The notes under the pieces: generated by a model
Databases searched by the model: none
The model's input: only the letters and a program-made list of their open reading frames with translations
Told to the model about the DNA's origin: nothing
Made by a program: the position numbers and the translations under genes
Shown here: positions 17,205 to 30,200 of the stretch, piece after piece
Layout: each line of letters opens with the position of its first letter
Numbering within the stretch: position 1 is the first letter of the stretch
Source of the DNA: a virus
Reading direction: 5' to 3' (one strand)
Virus record (IMG/VR): IMGVR_UViG_3300050343_000258
Location: 30,596-94,595 of that record
DNA: 64,000 nucleotides

Positions 17205-18962
17205 ATGATTATATTAGGGTTAAATTTAGGTCATGATGCTTCAGTTTCACTTTTAAAAGATGGTAAAGTTATTTCATCTATATCATGTGAAAGAATTTAT
17301 AGACTTAAAAAAACTTCTTACATTGATTGGGTAGCGATAGATTATGTTTTAAGTGATTCTAATATTTCATTTGATGAAGTTGACTATATAAGTGTTGGGG
17401 GGTACGATAAATGGAACTCAAACGGATTTATAGAAATTTATTTAGATAAAGATGAAGATAGTCCATTTAAAGGTGAACTCCCACCTCTAACCAAACATGG
17501 GTATGATATATTTAATGATAATTGGTTAGTGACACCAACTACAGATAGGGAGTCATTCCCTTTCATAAATATTAATGTGGTTTTAGAGGGTCACTATGTA
17601 AAAAAAGGTTACTTAGTAAATCATCAAACTGCACATGCTGCATCATCTTTTTACACATCACCATTTAAAAAATCTGTCATAATGACATTAGACGCTTCGG
17701 GTGAATATCCTGAAAAAAGTGGGTCTTACCATTACGGTAGTAATGATAGATTAGAAATTTTAGGGGCACCTAATACTTTAGTTGGTGTTTTTTATGACAA
17801 AATGACTGATTGGTTATCGATAGGTCCTGGATTAACTAAAGCTGGAACGTTGATGGGATTATCATCATTTGGTAAACCCAATGAAATAGCTATTAATCAA
17901 TGGAAGGATTTTATAATTAATAATAACGGTAAATTAAGTTCAGGTGATTTAGAGTTTTATTATATAATGGGTTCTAAATTATCGGGATTACCCCCACATA
18001 CCTATAGGGGTTGGATAGAAAAAGATAATGTATTATATAAAGAAAAACCTAAGTTTAGTGGTAATAGAACAATACTAACTAATTCAGAAGTTGATACGGT
18101 AAAGGGTATGGACTTAGCATCTTCAGTACAATATATTTTTGAAAAAATAGTTCTGATGTTTGTTGATGAATTATACGAATTAACAAAAGGTTATAATGGT
18201 GGTAATTTATGTTTGGCGGGTGGTTCATTTTTAAACTGTAATGTTAATTATAAAATACTTAAAGAAAGTAAATTTAAAAACATTTACATATATCCCGCTT
18301 CAGGTGATGATGGGTTATCTGTTGGTTCTACACTTTATTCTTATCATCATATTTTAGGTAATGATAATAAAGAGTATAGTAATTCAGAAATTGTTTATAC
18401 GGGTAAAAAATATACTAATGAAACTATTGGTGAGAAATATGATGTGAAGGTAATCTCTAAAATGATTAGTGAATCTAAAATTATTGCGTGGTTTCAAGGA
18501 GGTTCAGAATTTGGACCAAGAGCGTTAGGTAATCGTTCATTTATAGCTAATCCTGTTGACCCTAATATGAAAGATATCTTAAACGCTAGAATTAAATTTA
18601 GAGAATGGTTTAGACCATTTGCACCATCGGTTACTGAAGAAAACTGTCAGGAGTATTTTGATATTGATGTTCCATCACCTTTTATGTTATATACATGTCC
18701 TGTTAAAAAACCTGACTTAGTACCATCCATTACTCATGTTGACGGTACTGCTAGAGTTCAAACAGTTAATCAAAAAGATAATCCAACTTATTATGAGTTG
18801 ATAAGAGAAGTTGAAAAATATACCAATATTCCTATGGTACTTAACACTTCTTTAAATATAAACGGTCAACCAATAGTTGAAACAATAGAGGACGCTATTG
18901 ATTTATTTAATAATAGTGATGTTGACGCAATAGTTATTAATAATAGAATGATATTAAAATGA
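17205..18962 (+). CDS. Carbamoyltransferase, NodU/CmcH family
   Basis: A 585-residue protein in two parts. The N-terminal part has the ASKHA-type start (GLNLGHDASVSLL), NHQTAHAAS with the metal-binding His residues, LDASGE, and KAGTLMGLSSFG. The C-terminal YrdC-like part has GGSEFGPRALGNRS and FRPFAPSV. This family transfers a carbamoyl group from carbamoyl phosphate to hydroxyls of sugars or antibiotics. Members occur in large phages, where the target is unknown. It follows thioredoxin with no gap and overlaps glutaredoxin by four bases. A role in decorating phage glycans is possible given the other sugar enzymes in the window. Confidence 0.9.
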   Translation: MIILGLNLGHDASVSLLKDGKVISSISCERIYRLKKTSYIDWVAIDYVLSDSNISFDEVDYISVGGYDKWNSNGFIEIYLDKDEDSPFKGELPPLTKHGYDIFNDNWLVTPTTDRESFPFININVVLEGHYVKKGYLVNHQTAHAASSFYTSPFKKSVIMTLDASGEYPEKSGSYHYGSNDRLEILGAPNTLVGVFYDKMTDWLSIGPGLTKAGTLMGLSSFGKPNEIAINQWKDFIINNNGKLSSGDLEFYYIMGSKLSGLPPHTYRGWIEKDNVLYKEKPKFSGNRTILTNSEVDTVKGMDLASSVQYIFEKIVLMFVDELYELTKGYNGGNLCLAGGSFLNCNVNYKILKESKFKNIYIYPASGDDGLSVGSTLYSYHHILGNDNKEYSNSEIVYTGKKYTNETIGEKYDVKVISKMISESKIIAWFQGGSEFGPRALGNRSFIANPVDPNMKDILNARIKFREWFRPFAPSVTEENCQEYFDIDVPSPFMLYTCPVKKPDLVPSITHVDGTARVQTVNQKDNPTYYELIREVEKYTNIPMVLNTSLNINGQPIVETIEDAIDLFNNSDVDAIVINNRMILK

Positions 18963-19243
18963 AAAAAGTTATAGTTTACACCATGAAAGGTTGTCGTCAC
19001 TGTGATGATATGAAAAAAATGTTAAAGGACTCTAAAATTGAGTTTACACCAAGAGATATAGATGTCTTTAAAAATGAATACGACTTATTTGTTCAGGCTA
19101 CGGATAGTGAGTTTATTCCTGCGTTTATGTTATTGACTGTTGAAAAAGGTGACAAAACATCTAACATAAAATTACTGGTACCTGATGATGACTTTGAAGA
19201 TTTAGACGAAGCTTTGGTTAAGGTGAAACGATATTTAAAATAA
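18959..19243 (+). CDS. Glutaredoxin-like protein
   Basis: A 94-residue protein with the redox motif G-C-R-H-C near the N-terminus and a cis-proline (F-I-P-A-F) later, as in glutaredoxins and related small thioredoxin-fold proteins. It overlaps the carbamoyltransferase gene by ATGA and ends the operon. It is convergent with the next gene with nine bases of overlap. Confidence 0.85.
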   Translation: MKKVIVYTMKGCRHCDDMKKMLKDSKIEFTPRDIDVFKNEYDLFVQATDSEFIPAFMLLTVEKGDKTSNIKLLVPDDDFEDLDEALVKVKRYLK

Positions 19244-20101
19244 TATCATTTCACCTACTTTATCTTTTACTTTCCATATATTAAAATGACTTATGATTTC
19301 TTCTGAGAAATCATACTCATTCAAATCCCACCTCTTAATTATTTCATCAGGTTTAAATGTAAATAAATCTAAAATTAAAGATTCTAACCACTCATTACTT
19401 GTCATTAAACTGTCTGAGGTAACTTTAAGTGATATATTCTCCCAATTAATTGTGTCAAACTTAGCGTCTGTAAAAAATTCAACGGTTAAGTCACGACATA
19501 ATCCTCTCTCAAATATATTATAAACAATGTAGTTAAAGTACGACTCAAAAAGTTTAGATGTTTTTAAGTTTTTACCGTAATGTTGTGATGATTTAAAAGT
19601 TTCAACAGAAGAATTATTTTTTAAAATTTTATAATCCTCAAAATTATTTAACACATCACTTATGATATCTTCATTAAAATCATTTGCAGTAAATACAATG
19701 TTTAAATCAGTACAAGCGGTAAACCTGTAGTGCTTATTATTTAACGTATCTAAATAGGTTTGTTTTTTTATTGAATCGGATAACTCATCTTTAGTATATG
19801 TTTTTTTAAAATAAATCGATTCTTCCTCAACAGGTGTGTCATATTCGATAAGGTCAACAACATTTAAATTTATATCACTACTAAAGAGTGTTTTATAATA
19901 TGATATAAATAATTTAGATAAGTTAATTGGTGTTTTATGTGTGGTATTTCCTCTCACCACTATAAAGTTACTGTTGTTTATTACTTGTATGTTTGTTTTA
20001 TGATTTTTAGTTTCTTTTTCTATCTCAAGAATTACCTTATTAACTAATAGATTAGTTAAGTCTTCACCTCTTGAATAAGTTTGTACTATGTAGTTCGGCA
20101 T
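19235..20101 (-). CDS. Hypothetical protein, 288 aa, beside the fibre genes
   Basis: Rich in Asn, Asp, Thr and aromatic residues, without Cys clusters, signal peptide or membrane segments. I do not recognise it. A motif ATAAATATTTAAAAG lies upstream on the minus strand, near 20120, resembling the late motif, and the gene is divergent from the fibre operon, so a structural role is possible. Confidence 0.6.
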   Translation of the reverse strand: MPNYIVQTYSRGEDLTNLLVNKVILEIEKETKNHKTNIQVINNSNFIVVRGNTTHKTPINLSKLFISYYKTLFSSDINLNVVDLIEYDTPVEEESIYFKKTYTKDELSDSIKKQTYLDTLNNKHYRFTACTDLNIVFTANDFNEDIISDVLNNFEDYKILKNNSSVETFKSSQHYGKNLKTSKLFESYFNYIVYNIFERGLCRDLTVEFFTDAKFDTINWENISLKVTSDSLMTSNEWLESLILDLFTFKPDEIIKRWDLNEYDFSEEIISHFNIWKVKDKVGEMILF

Positions 20102-20202
20102 ATTAAATGACTTTTAAATATTTATTAAATGTATTATATAAAAAAAAACTTGAATGATAAATACAAATCGGTATTTAAAATGAATAATAAACTTTTTTGT
20201 GA

Positions 20203-20211
20203 GTATTTATA
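20203..20211 (+). promoter_or_regulatory. Late-promoter-like motif TATTTATAA before the fibre operon
   Basis: The motif sits 29 bases before the first fibre gene, the longest spacing among the examples, and would drive all three fibre genes. Confidence 0.5.
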
Positions 20212-20240
20212 AAATAAGATAAACCCTTTGAATTGCACCA

Positions 20241-23200
20241 ATGGCTAAAAACATTATAATAGTACCACAACCAACAGGTACGACACTTCCTTATATTATT
20301 TTTGAGAACACTAATGGTGATACTATTTCATTAAATGTTCACAATGACGGTCGTCTAACTTTTTCAGGTGCAACACATGGTGATGCTTTAGTTGTTATTG
20401 ATGAAGATAGGTTAAATGTTAAAGGTTCTATTATCTTAGGTAATGACGTAGCATTTAATAGTGTTGGTTCTATTACGGACACTGGTGGTTGGAAAGGTAG
20501 TACTCAAGGACTAAAAGGTAATCATGGTGTTGACGGTGATAAAGGTTTAAAAGGTGTACAGGGACCTGTAGGGCCAACAGCTAATAGAGGTACAAGTGTT
20601 GATGGACCACAAGGTGATAAAGGTAGAAAAGGGTTAAAAGGTCTCAAAGGTAGATTTGGTACTATAGGTACTAGTTGGGCGTTCCAAAATGATGGTGATA
20701 AAGGTTTAAAAGGACCACAAGGTCCAACATCCACTGAAGTGGGTCCGAAAGGTGAAAAAGGTAATCGTGGAGTTCAGGGTGAAGAGGGTATTAAAGGTGC
20801 TATTGGAGATAAAGCCAGTCAAGGACCTGTAGGTTTACAAGGTTCAAATTCAGATAAAGGTATTGTTGGTGATAAAGGTAATAAGGGTTTAAAAGGACCA
20901 CAAGGACCTAAAGGTGTCAAAGGTATTGAAGGTGAAAAAGGTAAAAAAGGTTCTTTAGGACCACAAGGACCAGTTTCACAATCGGGTTCATCTGCGGATA
21001 AAGGACTTAAAGGACTTAAAGGTCTTCAAGGAACAAAAGGTCCGAAAGGTATTCAAGGTACTCAGGGATTACAAGGACCAATAGCAAGTGTTGGTTCACA
21101 AGGACCCATAGGACCTAAAGGTCCAACAGGAGAAAAAGGTATAAAAGGGCTGATAGGTGTTAAAGGTCTTAAGGGTGTGAAAGGTCTTAAGGGTGTGAAG
21201 GGACATAAAGGACTTATTGCTGTAAGTGGTGATAATGGTCAACAAGGTCCAACGGGGGCTCAAGGACCAATAGGTTATAAAGGGGACAAGGGACTTAAAG
21301 GTCTTCAAGGAACAAAAGGTCCGAAAGGTATTAAAGGACCACAAGCCAGTACAACTACACAAGGACCACAAGGACCACAAGGATTACAAGGAATCACTTC
21401 AACAGATAAGGGTATTAAGGGTCAAAAAGGGTTAAAAGGTGTAAAGGGTTTAAAAGGTTTAAAACCTAATAGAGGTACTCAAGGAGGTATCGGTACACAA
21501 GCATCACAAGGACCTACTGGACCAACAGGACCTAAAGGTGATGATAAAGGTCAGAAAGGTCTAAAAGGTATTAAAGGTCTAAAAGGTAATAGAGGACCAC
21601 AAGGACCTCAAGGTGCGATTGGTAATCAAGGTAGTATAGCCTCGACAGGTGACAAAGGTATAAAGGGTGTAGTTGGACCAACACCATTCAAAGGACTTAA
21701 AGGTCTTAAGGGTAATAAAGGTTTAAAAGGACCTAAAAATTCACAAGGTCCACAAGGTCCAACAGGTAATCAGGCGTCTATAGGTGATAAAGGTAATCGA
21801 GGTGCTACTTCAACCGATAAGGGTCTTAAGGGACCTAAAGGTTTAAAGGGTATTGAAGGACCTAAAGGACCTATTGGGTTACAAGGTCCACAATCAAGTA
21901 CAGGAACTGTAGGGGAACAGGGACCACAGGGTGACCAAGGACCACAAGGTCCAACTTCAACTGATAAAGGTATAAAAGGACAAAAAGGTTTAAAGGGTTT
22001 AACTGGTGGACGTGGACCACAAGGAAGTGATGGTGTAAGAGGAGGTAAAGGACCGCAAGGGCCAACAGGTAACAGAGGTAATATTGGTGTATCATCCGAC
22101 AAAGGTAATAGAGGTCCACAGTCTGAGGAAAAAGGACTTAAGGGTCCTCAAGGCGATAGAGGTTCACAATCTACTGATAAGGGTCAAAAAGGTCCACAAG
22201 GAAGTAGAGGGAGTCAAGCCGCACAAGGACCAACAGGACCGGCAAGTACCGATAGAGGTCCGGTTGGTAATAGAGGACAACAAGGAAAACAATCTACTGA
22301 TAAAGGTCAAAAAGGTCCACAGGGACCACAGGGGGACCAAGCCGCTGCAGGACCAACGGGTCCACAAGGTCCAACCAATGACACTAAAGGTCATAAAGGG
22401 TTAAAGGGTTTAAAAGGAGTTAAAGGTAATAGAGGTAGTCAAGGTCCAAGAGGACCACAAGGAGCAACATCAACCGTAAAGGGGTATAAAGGTATAACCA
22501 GTACTACTAAAGGTATTAAAGGACAGAAAGGTTATAAAGGACCTAAAGGGCCAAGAGGTTCTGTTGGTAATAGAGGGGCACAAGGTGCGACATCAATAGT
22601 AAAAGGGGCGAAAGGACCAAATAATTCTGAAAAAGGGCTAAAAGGACTAAAAGGTTTAAAAGGGCCAAAGGGTAATAGAGGTAACCAAGGACCACAAGGT
22701 GTTAGAGGAGCCAATTCAACGGTTAAAGGGTTTAAAGGGATAGATAATACAACTAAAGGTCCAAAAGGTTTAAAAGGAGTTAAAGGTAATCGAGGAAATC
22801 AGGGGTCGCAAGGACCGCAAGGACCAAGAGGTTCAGCTTCAACTACACAAGGACCAAAAGGTCCAACTAATAATACTAAAGGTCAAAAAGGTGCAGTTGG
22901 TGATTCAGGAATAAAAGGTGATAAAGGTATACGAGGACCGCAAGGACCAAGAGGAAATGATTCAACAGTAAAAGGATTAAAAGGACAGCCAAGTACTGAA
23001 AAAGGTTTAAAGGGACTTAAAGGGCCAAAAGGGCCGAAGGGTAATAGAGGTAATCAAGGACCTCAAGGGTCAAGAGGAAATGATTCAACAGTAAAAGGAC
23101 CAATAGGACCGTCAAGTTCAGAAAGGGGTCTACAGGGTGTTAAAGGATTAAAAGGGCGAAAAGGGCCAAAGGGACGTAAAGGTATTAAGGGACCACAAGG

Positions 23201-24218
23201 TTCTCAATCTACAGATAAAGGTCAAAAAGGTTTTATAGGTACAGATAAAGGTCTTAAAGGTCTACAAGGTAGTAAAGGACCTAAAGGAAATAGAGGACCA
23301 CAAGGCTCACAAGGACCAAGAGGTAATCAATCTACAGATAAAGGTATAAAAGGTTATAAAGGACCAAGAGGTTCAAATGGACCAACAGGTCCAGGTGGGT
23401 CAAATGGGTCAGGTGGTCCAACAGGGCCAACAGGTGGTGGAGGTTCAAATGGACCAACAGGTCCAACAGGACCAGCAGGTACTGAAAAAGGGTTAAAGGG
23501 TCTTAAAGGACTAAAAGGCCCTATTGAAAAACAAGGTAGTCAAGGACCAATAGGTCCGCAAGGTAATACTTCAACAGTAAAAGGACCAACAGGGCCAATT
23601 GGTAATGACCTTGGACCAACAGGTCCAACAGGACCACAAGGTCCGGCAAGTACGGATAAAGGTCCGATAGGACCAAAAGGACCAACATCAACAGTAAAGG
23701 GGGTAAAAGGACTAAGAGGGCCAATTGGTAGTACGGGACCAAGAGGAGGACAAGGAACAAGTGGACCACAGGGACCGACAGGACCACAAGGACCGGCTGG
23801 TAGTGGTGGTGCGACAGGGCCAACTGGTGGACAAGGACCTAAAGGTCCAAAAGGACCAAGAGGTTTACAAGGACCACAGGGACTACAAGGTCCAGCATCA
23901 GATAAAAGATTAAAAAATAATATTAAATCTTTAAAAGGTAATCTAAGTAAGTTAAAATTAATTGACGGTGTAAAGTTTACATGGAAAGGTGGGTCAACTA
24001 AATTTGAAAATAATTATGGTGAAGATTTTGGATTTATCGCTCAAGATATTGAAAAAGTTATACCTGAAGTTGTATTTAATAGTGAGAGTGGTTATCTAAA
24101 ACTTGAGTACGGTAAATTAGTTGCGATTGGTATAGGTTCTATACAAGAACAAAACACACGTATTGAAAATATAACAGATAGAATTAACATATTAAAATCA
24201 AAAATTTTAAATGGGTAG
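20241..24218 (+). CDS. Giant collagen-like fibre protein 1 with S74 chaperone domain
   Basis: An intact 1325-residue protein. Residues 1 to about 85 form a beta-rich head that probably attaches the fibre to the virion. Residues about 85-1218 are Gly-X-Y repeats dominated by [18 protein letters not shown] and GNR, with short interruptions such as STDK and NTTK. Residues about 1219-1325 match the S74 endosialidase-type intramolecular chaperone (SDKRLKNNI start, [13 protein letters not shown], then a coiled coil), which trimerises fibres and is normally cut off by itself. Lysine is very common in the Y position, the site used by lysyl hydroxylases. It overlaps fibre 2 by eight bases. The likely role is host attachment. 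Confidence 0.92.
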   Translation: MAKNIIIVPQPTGTTLPYIIFENTNGDTISLNVHNDGRLTFSGATHGDALVVIDEDRLNVKGSIILGNDVAFNSVGSITDTGGWKGSTQGLKGNHGVDGDKGLKGVQGPVGPTANRGTSVDGPQGDKGRKGLKGLKGRFGTIGTSWAFQNDGDKGLKGPQGPTSTEVGPKGEKGNRGVQGEEGIKGAIGDKASQGPVGLQGSNSDKGIVGDKGNKGLKGPQGPKGVKGIEGEKGKKGSLGPQGPVSQSGSSADKGLKGLKGLQGTKGPKGIQGTQGLQGPIASVGSQGPIGPKGPTGEKGIKGLIGVKGLKGVKGLKGVKGHKGLIAVSGDNGQQGPTGAQGPIGYKGDKGLKGLQGTKGPKGIKGPQASTTTQGPQGPQGLQGITSTDKGIKGQKGLKGVKGLKGLKPNRGTQGGIGTQASQGPTGPTGPKGDDKGQKGLKGIKGLKGNRGPQGPQGAIGNQGSIASTGDKGIKGVVGPTPFKGLKGLKGNKGLKGPKNSQGPQGPTGNQASIGDKGNRGATSTDKGLKGPKGLKGIEGPKGPIGLQGPQSSTGTVGEQGPQGDQGPQGPTSTDKGIKGQKGLKGLTGGRGPQGSDGVRGGKGPQGPTGNRGNIGVSSDKGNRGPQSEEKGLKGPQGDRGSQSTDKGQKGPQGSRGSQAAQGPTGPASTDRGPVGNRGQQGKQSTDKGQKGPQGPQGDQAAAGPTGPQGPTNDTKGHKGLKGLKGVKGNRGSQGPRGPQGATSTVKGYKGITSTTKGIKGQKGYKGPKGPRGSVGNRGAQGATSIVKGAKGPNNSEKGLKGLKGLKGPKGNRGNQGPQGVRGANSTVKGFKGIDNTTKGPKGLKGVKGNRGNQGSQGPQGPRGSASTTQGPKGPTNNTKGQKGAVGDSGIKGDKGIRGPQGPRGNDSTVKGLKGQPSTEKGLKGLKGPKGPKGNRGNQGPQGSRGNDSTVKGPIGPSSSERGLQGVKGLKGRKGPKGRKGIKGPQGSQSTDKGQKGFIGTDKGLKGLQGSKGPKGNRGPQGSQGPRGNQSTDKGIKGYKGPRGSNGPTGPGGSNGSGGPTGPTGGGGSNGPTGPTGPAGTEKGLKGLKGLKGPIEKQGSQGPIGPQGNTSTVKGPTGPIGNDLGPTGPTGPQGPASTDKGPIGPKGPTSTVKGVKGLRGPIGSTGPRGGQGTSGPQGPTGPQGPAGSGGATGPTGGQGPKGPKGPRGLQGPQGLQGPASDKRLKNNIKSLKGNLSKLKLIDGVKFTWKGGSTKFENNYGEDFGFIAQDIEKVIPEVVFNSESGYLKLEYGKLVAIGIGSIQEQNTRIENITDRINILKSKILNG

Positions 24219-27200
24219 AGACATTAAAATAAATCCAACGGGTGGGACAATCAGTTTTTCAGGTACTAATAGTACTATGATTAATATTGACTATAATAGT
24301 GGTGAATTAAATTTCAACACCCACTTAGGTAATGATTTTAAAATTACTTCAAACTTAGAGTTAGATAATATAAAGTTTATGCCGTCTGTTTCAGTAAAGA
24401 AAGAGAATAGTAACGAACTAATTGATGACTTAGGTAAGTGGAAGGGTTACCCTATGAATATGATTGGACCGACTGGTACACAAGGTCCAAATGGACCTAC
24501 AGGTCTTAAGGGTAGTAGAGCGGTTGATGGAGAAAAAGGTTTAAAAGGTAAAAAAGGTTTAAAAGGTATAACTTCTACTGAACAAGGTCCACAGGGTGAC
24601 CAAGGTACTAAGGGGTTAAAAGGTATCAAAGGAGAAAAGGCTAACCAAGGACCTATAGGGCCAACAGGTGTCAAAGGTCAAATAGGTCCTCAGGGTAATA
24701 CAGGACCAATAGGTCCGACATCTTTAAAAGGTCCAGTAGGACCACAAGGGTTTAAAGGTTTCAAAGGTAATAAAGGTATAAAGGGATTAATTGGTGACTC
24801 ACTGAAAGGTCCTACAGGATTATCGGCGAGTAAAGGTAACCAAGGACCCACAGGTACTAATAAAGGACCAATTGGTCCAAAAGGTGAGGTAGGTGTAAAA
24901 GGACCTCAAGGACCAATTGGGATTACTGCAAATGTAGATGTTTATGTTTTCTATGACGCGACATCAATGCCAAGTGATAAAGCTAAAGAAGCTTCGCAGA
25001 GTGTTAGAGATTGGTTCCAAACGGTAAATGGTGATGGTGATATTAATAAACTATACGAGGGGGTAATTGGTAAAAATTCTCATAATGGTGAAAACTGGTT
25101 ATGGTGGGCATCTTACCCATATCTTGGTTCACTATCCGGAGGTACCTTATCTGATAACACACAAATTAATGAATTTAATAGTGCTGTACCTAATGCAACT
25201 TATCAATCTGATTATTGTAAGTCTAACTCAGGTGGTAATTGTGTACCAAGAAACTCACAATTTAATGATGGTGAAACGATATATAGAAGAATTAACAGAG
25301 GTGTTAATTTAGATACAGGTGCCGCTGAAACAATATCTCAGGGTGTACCTTTTGACCATAGTGATTTAAATAATACGGAAACATCGGGACAAGGTTCATT
25401 TGGTGGTGATAATACTAACTATTTGGTAATTATTGTTGCTGATGAGTCAGATGGTCTTGTTGGTTTATATCATGGACAGGTAGGTGGGACTAATAGTAAT
25501 CCAACTAAGAGTGATTTGTATAATAAACCATTTGAATTAAATGGTAATTATTGGAATAATAATGCGGGTGATGAATATACGAATAGGTATTTACACGATT
25601 ACTGTTCTTATGTTCAAGTATATGAAGATATTATATCCAATAGAGGGGGTAATGCTCAAGGTTTAGTTTATCCAGTTGTAAACCCACTTAGAGGTACTTC
25701 AACTTATGCGTTTGTTCAACATGCAGTAGCAGCAATTGAGGGTAGTACCATCACTAGTAATGAGTTTTTAAACAGATATGGTGATAACATAACTTCAGTT
25801 GGTCCTGAAAACTTAAATTTAAGTGCATTAACAAGAACAAATGTATATTCAGGTTTAACGTCTGAAACTTGTTATACAAATTTAGAAAGTAGTTTTAAAA
25901 ATGGTTCAGGACTAAAACATTTTGGATTTGATGTTGACCCTACTGTTAGTAATTTTACGGAATCCGTTGTTACAAACGCTTTAACGTCTTTTCTAAGACA
26001 ACAAGGTGAAACTGGTGACGAAGGTAATAAAGGAATCGCTGGTGACGATAAAGGAACTAAAGGATTAAAAGGATTAAAAGGATTAAAAGGTTTAAAAGGG
26101 GCTAAAGGACCTGATACCGATAGTGGAACAAAAGGTGTGGTAGGTGAAAAGGGACCTATCGGTGTTGATGGACCTGTTGGTGATTTAAAAGGTCCAAAAG
26201 GTGAAGTTGGAGTTGTTGGACCAAAAGGTATTAAAGGACCTGATGGTTCCATAGGTGTTTCACCCAAAGGTCAAATAGGTCCTGATGGTGACCAAGGACC
26301 TACAGGTGGTAGAGGTGAAACTTCTACCGATAAAGGTGAAAAAGGTATTAAAGGTAGAAGAGGTAATAAAGGTCTTAAAGGTATTAAAGGTGTCAAAGGG
26401 TCTAATAGCTAGCCAAGGAGATACGGGACCAACAGGTCCTCAATCCGATAAAGGTCTGACCGGTAATAAAGGTGATAAAGGTCTCAAAGGTTTAAAAGGT
26501 CGAAAAGGATTACTTGGTCCACAAGGACCACAAGGAGCAATTGCTGACCAAGGAGCTCAAGGTCCAGTTTCACAAGATGGTGAGGGAGCGGATAAAGGTC
26601 TTAAAGGACTTAAAGGATTAAAAGGGTTAAAAGGTAAAAAGGGTATTGATGGGACAAAAGGACCTCAAGGGCCAACAAGCCAAGGTAATGAGTTAGGACC
26701 TACAGGGGAAAAGGGTCAAAGAGGGCCACAGGGAGATAAAGGTAATAAAGGTTATAAAGGATTAAAAGGTAAGAAAGGTGTTAAGGGACCTAAAGGACCT
26801 AAAGGTTTAATCGCGAGTCAAGGTGATGGAGGACCACAAGGACCAACGGGACCAGTGGCGGACCAAGGTAATAAAGGACTTAAAGGATTAAAAGGTAATA
26901 AAGGTTTTAAAGGGTTAAAAGGTTTAATAGGGCCTCAAGGAAATAAAGGACTTAAAGCCAGTCAAGGTGATGCGGGCCCACAAGGTCCTGAAAGTATCAA
27001 AGGGCAAAAGGGTTATAAAGGTATCAAAGGTCAAAAAGGTTATAAAGGACCACAAGGTAATAAAGGACCTAAAGGTTTAAAAGGGTTAAAAGGTGTTACT
27101 GGTGATAAAGGTTTAATAAGTGTATCTGCAGGTGACAAAGGAATTAAAGGTCAAAAAGGTTTTAGAGCCACTGATGGTGATAAAGGTATAAAAGGTCAAA

Positions 27201-30200
27201 AAGGTTATAAAGGTCCAGATGGTAGTAGAGGTACTACTTCAACAGTTAAAGGTCTTAAGGGTCAAAAAGGTCTCAAAGGATTAAGAGCAACTGATGGAGT
27301 AAAAGGTAGTAAAGGATTAATAGGTATTAAGGGACCAAGAGGACCACAGGGTGGAAGAGGAACAACAACAGGTACTGGTGGAGAACAAGGACCACAAGGT
27401 CCAACAGGTCCGGCAGCATTTAAAGGACTAAAAGGAATAAAAGGTTATAAAGGACCTAAAGGACCTAAAGGGCCGAAAGGAACACAAAGTACATCTCAAG
27501 GACCTACAGGACCTGGAGGAGATAATGGACCAACAGCCTATAAAGGACTTAAAGGTCAAAAAGGTATTAAAGGGGCTTATGGACCAAAAGGTCCAATAGG
27601 TTCAGCGACAGGAGATGGTGGACCTCAAGGTCCAACAGGGGATAATGGACCGACAGCACTCAAAGGGTTAAAAGGGTTAAAAGGACATAAAGGGTATAAA
27701 GGACCTAAGGGACCACAAGGACCATCAACTGCCGATGGAGGACCACAAGGTCCAACAGGTCCGGCAGCATTTAAAGGTATTAAAGGTAAAAAAGGGACTA
27801 AAGGACCTAAAGGATATAAGGGACCTTTAGGACCACAAGGAGCGACAACAGGTGTTGCTGGTGATAAAGGACCACGAGGTCCTCAAGGACAGACAGGACC
27901 GACAGCATTCAAAGGATTAAAAGGTACAAAAGGTTTAATAGGACCTAAAGGTCCGACAGGAAATCAAGGAACACAAAGTGGTCCACACAGGTCCAACAGG
28001 TGCAGGTGGACCCGCAGCATTCAAAGGGTTTAAAAGGGTTAAAAGGACATAAAGGGTATAAAGGACCTTTAGGACCACAAGGAACTGGTAGTTCAGTTAA
28101 AGGTTATAAAGGAGAAAGAGGGCCAAATGGACCGACCGCTCAAAATGGTGATACAGGTCCAACAGGACTAAAAGGACCAAAAGGTCCACAAGGACCGACA
28201 GGTCCTCAAAGTACTTCAAAAGGACCAAAAGGTGCTGTAGGTATTGGAGGTCCAGCCGCTTTCAAAGGACTATAAAGGTATTACAGGTGAGAAAGGTTTA
28301 AAGGGTCAGTTAGGACCTACAGGGCCAGCAAATAGTGATAAAGGTACTCGTGGTCCACAAGGAACAACTAATACAACTAAAGGACCAAAAGGACCAAAAG
28401 GTCCACAAGGTGGTAGAGGTCCACAAGGTGGTAGAGGACTAATAGGTACCCAAAGCACATCTCAAGGACCGACAGGACCAATAGGACCATTAGGACCAAA
28501 AGGTTTAAAAGGACATAAAGGAATTAAAGGTTACAAGGGCCCAAGAGGACCTCAAGGGTCGAAAGGGTCACAATCATCTAAAACAGGACCAAGAGGACCA
28601 CAAGGTCCGAGAGGTAATGCTTCTACAGATAAGGGTCAAACAGGTATCGCTGGAAATCCCGGACCACAAGGACCAACAGGACCAAAAGGTTATAAAGGTT
28701 ATAAAGGACCTAAAGGGTATAAAGGTCGACAAGGTGGTAGTGGTCCACAAGGTCTTCAAGGTCCACAAGGACCAAGAGGCCCACAAGGGTCAGATGGACC
28801 AGCAGCGTTATCTGGACCAACAGGACCAAAAGGTTTAAAAGGTAATAAAGGTATAAAAGGACCCACAGGTGGTGCGTTTTGTTTCGCTCATGACATTGCG
28901 GTAAGAGCAGGTGAAGATTGTGCGTATTGTAATGGTAGAAGTAGCCCATGTGGAGATAAGGTAAATTTGACTGTATATAAAGGTGATATACAACCATTAG
29001 CTCAGGGTGATATCCTCTATACTGACCCAGATTGTAAAGATTGTAGAGAATTTGAGGGATTACCATGTATGAGAAATCTATCTACAGATTTTATAACTAT
29101 ATGGGACGCGGTCAACTTAGGTGGAGTTTTATTTTCATGGGTAATTACACCACCACCTAAATCAGTAGTAAATGCTTGTGAAATATATGCTTGTGCCGAT
29201 TGTAGGGCTTCTGATAGTAGACTTAAACATGGTACTAAAACATTAAGTGACTCTTTGAATAAGTTACTAAAAATTAATGTTACGGAATATGATTGGAATG
29301 AAAATTATACAGGATATGACTTCTTAAAGGAAAGACAAAAATTACATTCAATTGGTATGATAGCACAAGAAATAAACTTATTATATCCTGAAGTAGTTTA
29401 TAGAAGGGATGATGGTTATTTAGCTATTAAGTATTATAAATTAAATGCATTAATTATTGAAGCGATTAAAAGTCAACAAGTATTTATTGAAGACATAGAG
29501 GAACAAATAAACTGGTTAAGAACACAAATAGATTAATGGCTAATATTATAATATATCCTACGGGAAGTACATTAAACACCAATCCACATATAATTTTTAG
29601 TGGTACAGGTGTTGATTATACTATTGAAATAGATACTACAGGTGATTTAGTATTTAAGTCTTCTACAAATATTTTTAAAATATCTGATAGTGCTACTCCA
29701 TTATCATTACCAGGTGAGGTTAATGTTATTAATAGTGAACTTTATGTTGGTAGTATGATGGTAGTTGACTCTGGAGGTCATTGGGTTGGGCAGACAGAAG
29801 GTCTTAAAGGTCAAAAAGGTCTCAAAGGACTACAAGGTGTTGACGGTGATAAAGGTTTAAAAGGTAATAAAGGTATTCAGGGAATCGTTGGACCTACAGG
29901 TGATAAAGGTGACTTCGGTATCAAAGGTGGTATTGGTTCTGACGGAGAAAAAGGAATCAAAGGTGAGCTTTCAGTCAAAGGGGATAAAGGTAACCGAGGA
30001 CCACAAGGTGAGAAAGGTATTGTTGGACCTAAAGGGTTAAAAGGGTTAAAGCCGTCAGACTCAACAAAAGGTCTTAAAGGACCAACAGGTCTAAAAGGGT
30101 TAACATCTTCAGATAAAGGAACTAAAGGTCCGACAGGTCTTAAAGGTGTTAAAGGAAATAAGGGTCTAAAACCTGAACAAGGACCAAAAGGTAGTATAGG

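Noticed and set aside
26400-28265. Several separate collagen genes instead of one fibre 2 gene
   Set aside because: Gly-X-Y phase resumes exactly after small insertions at each break, there is no new head or S74 domain between them, and only the last piece carries the chaperone.
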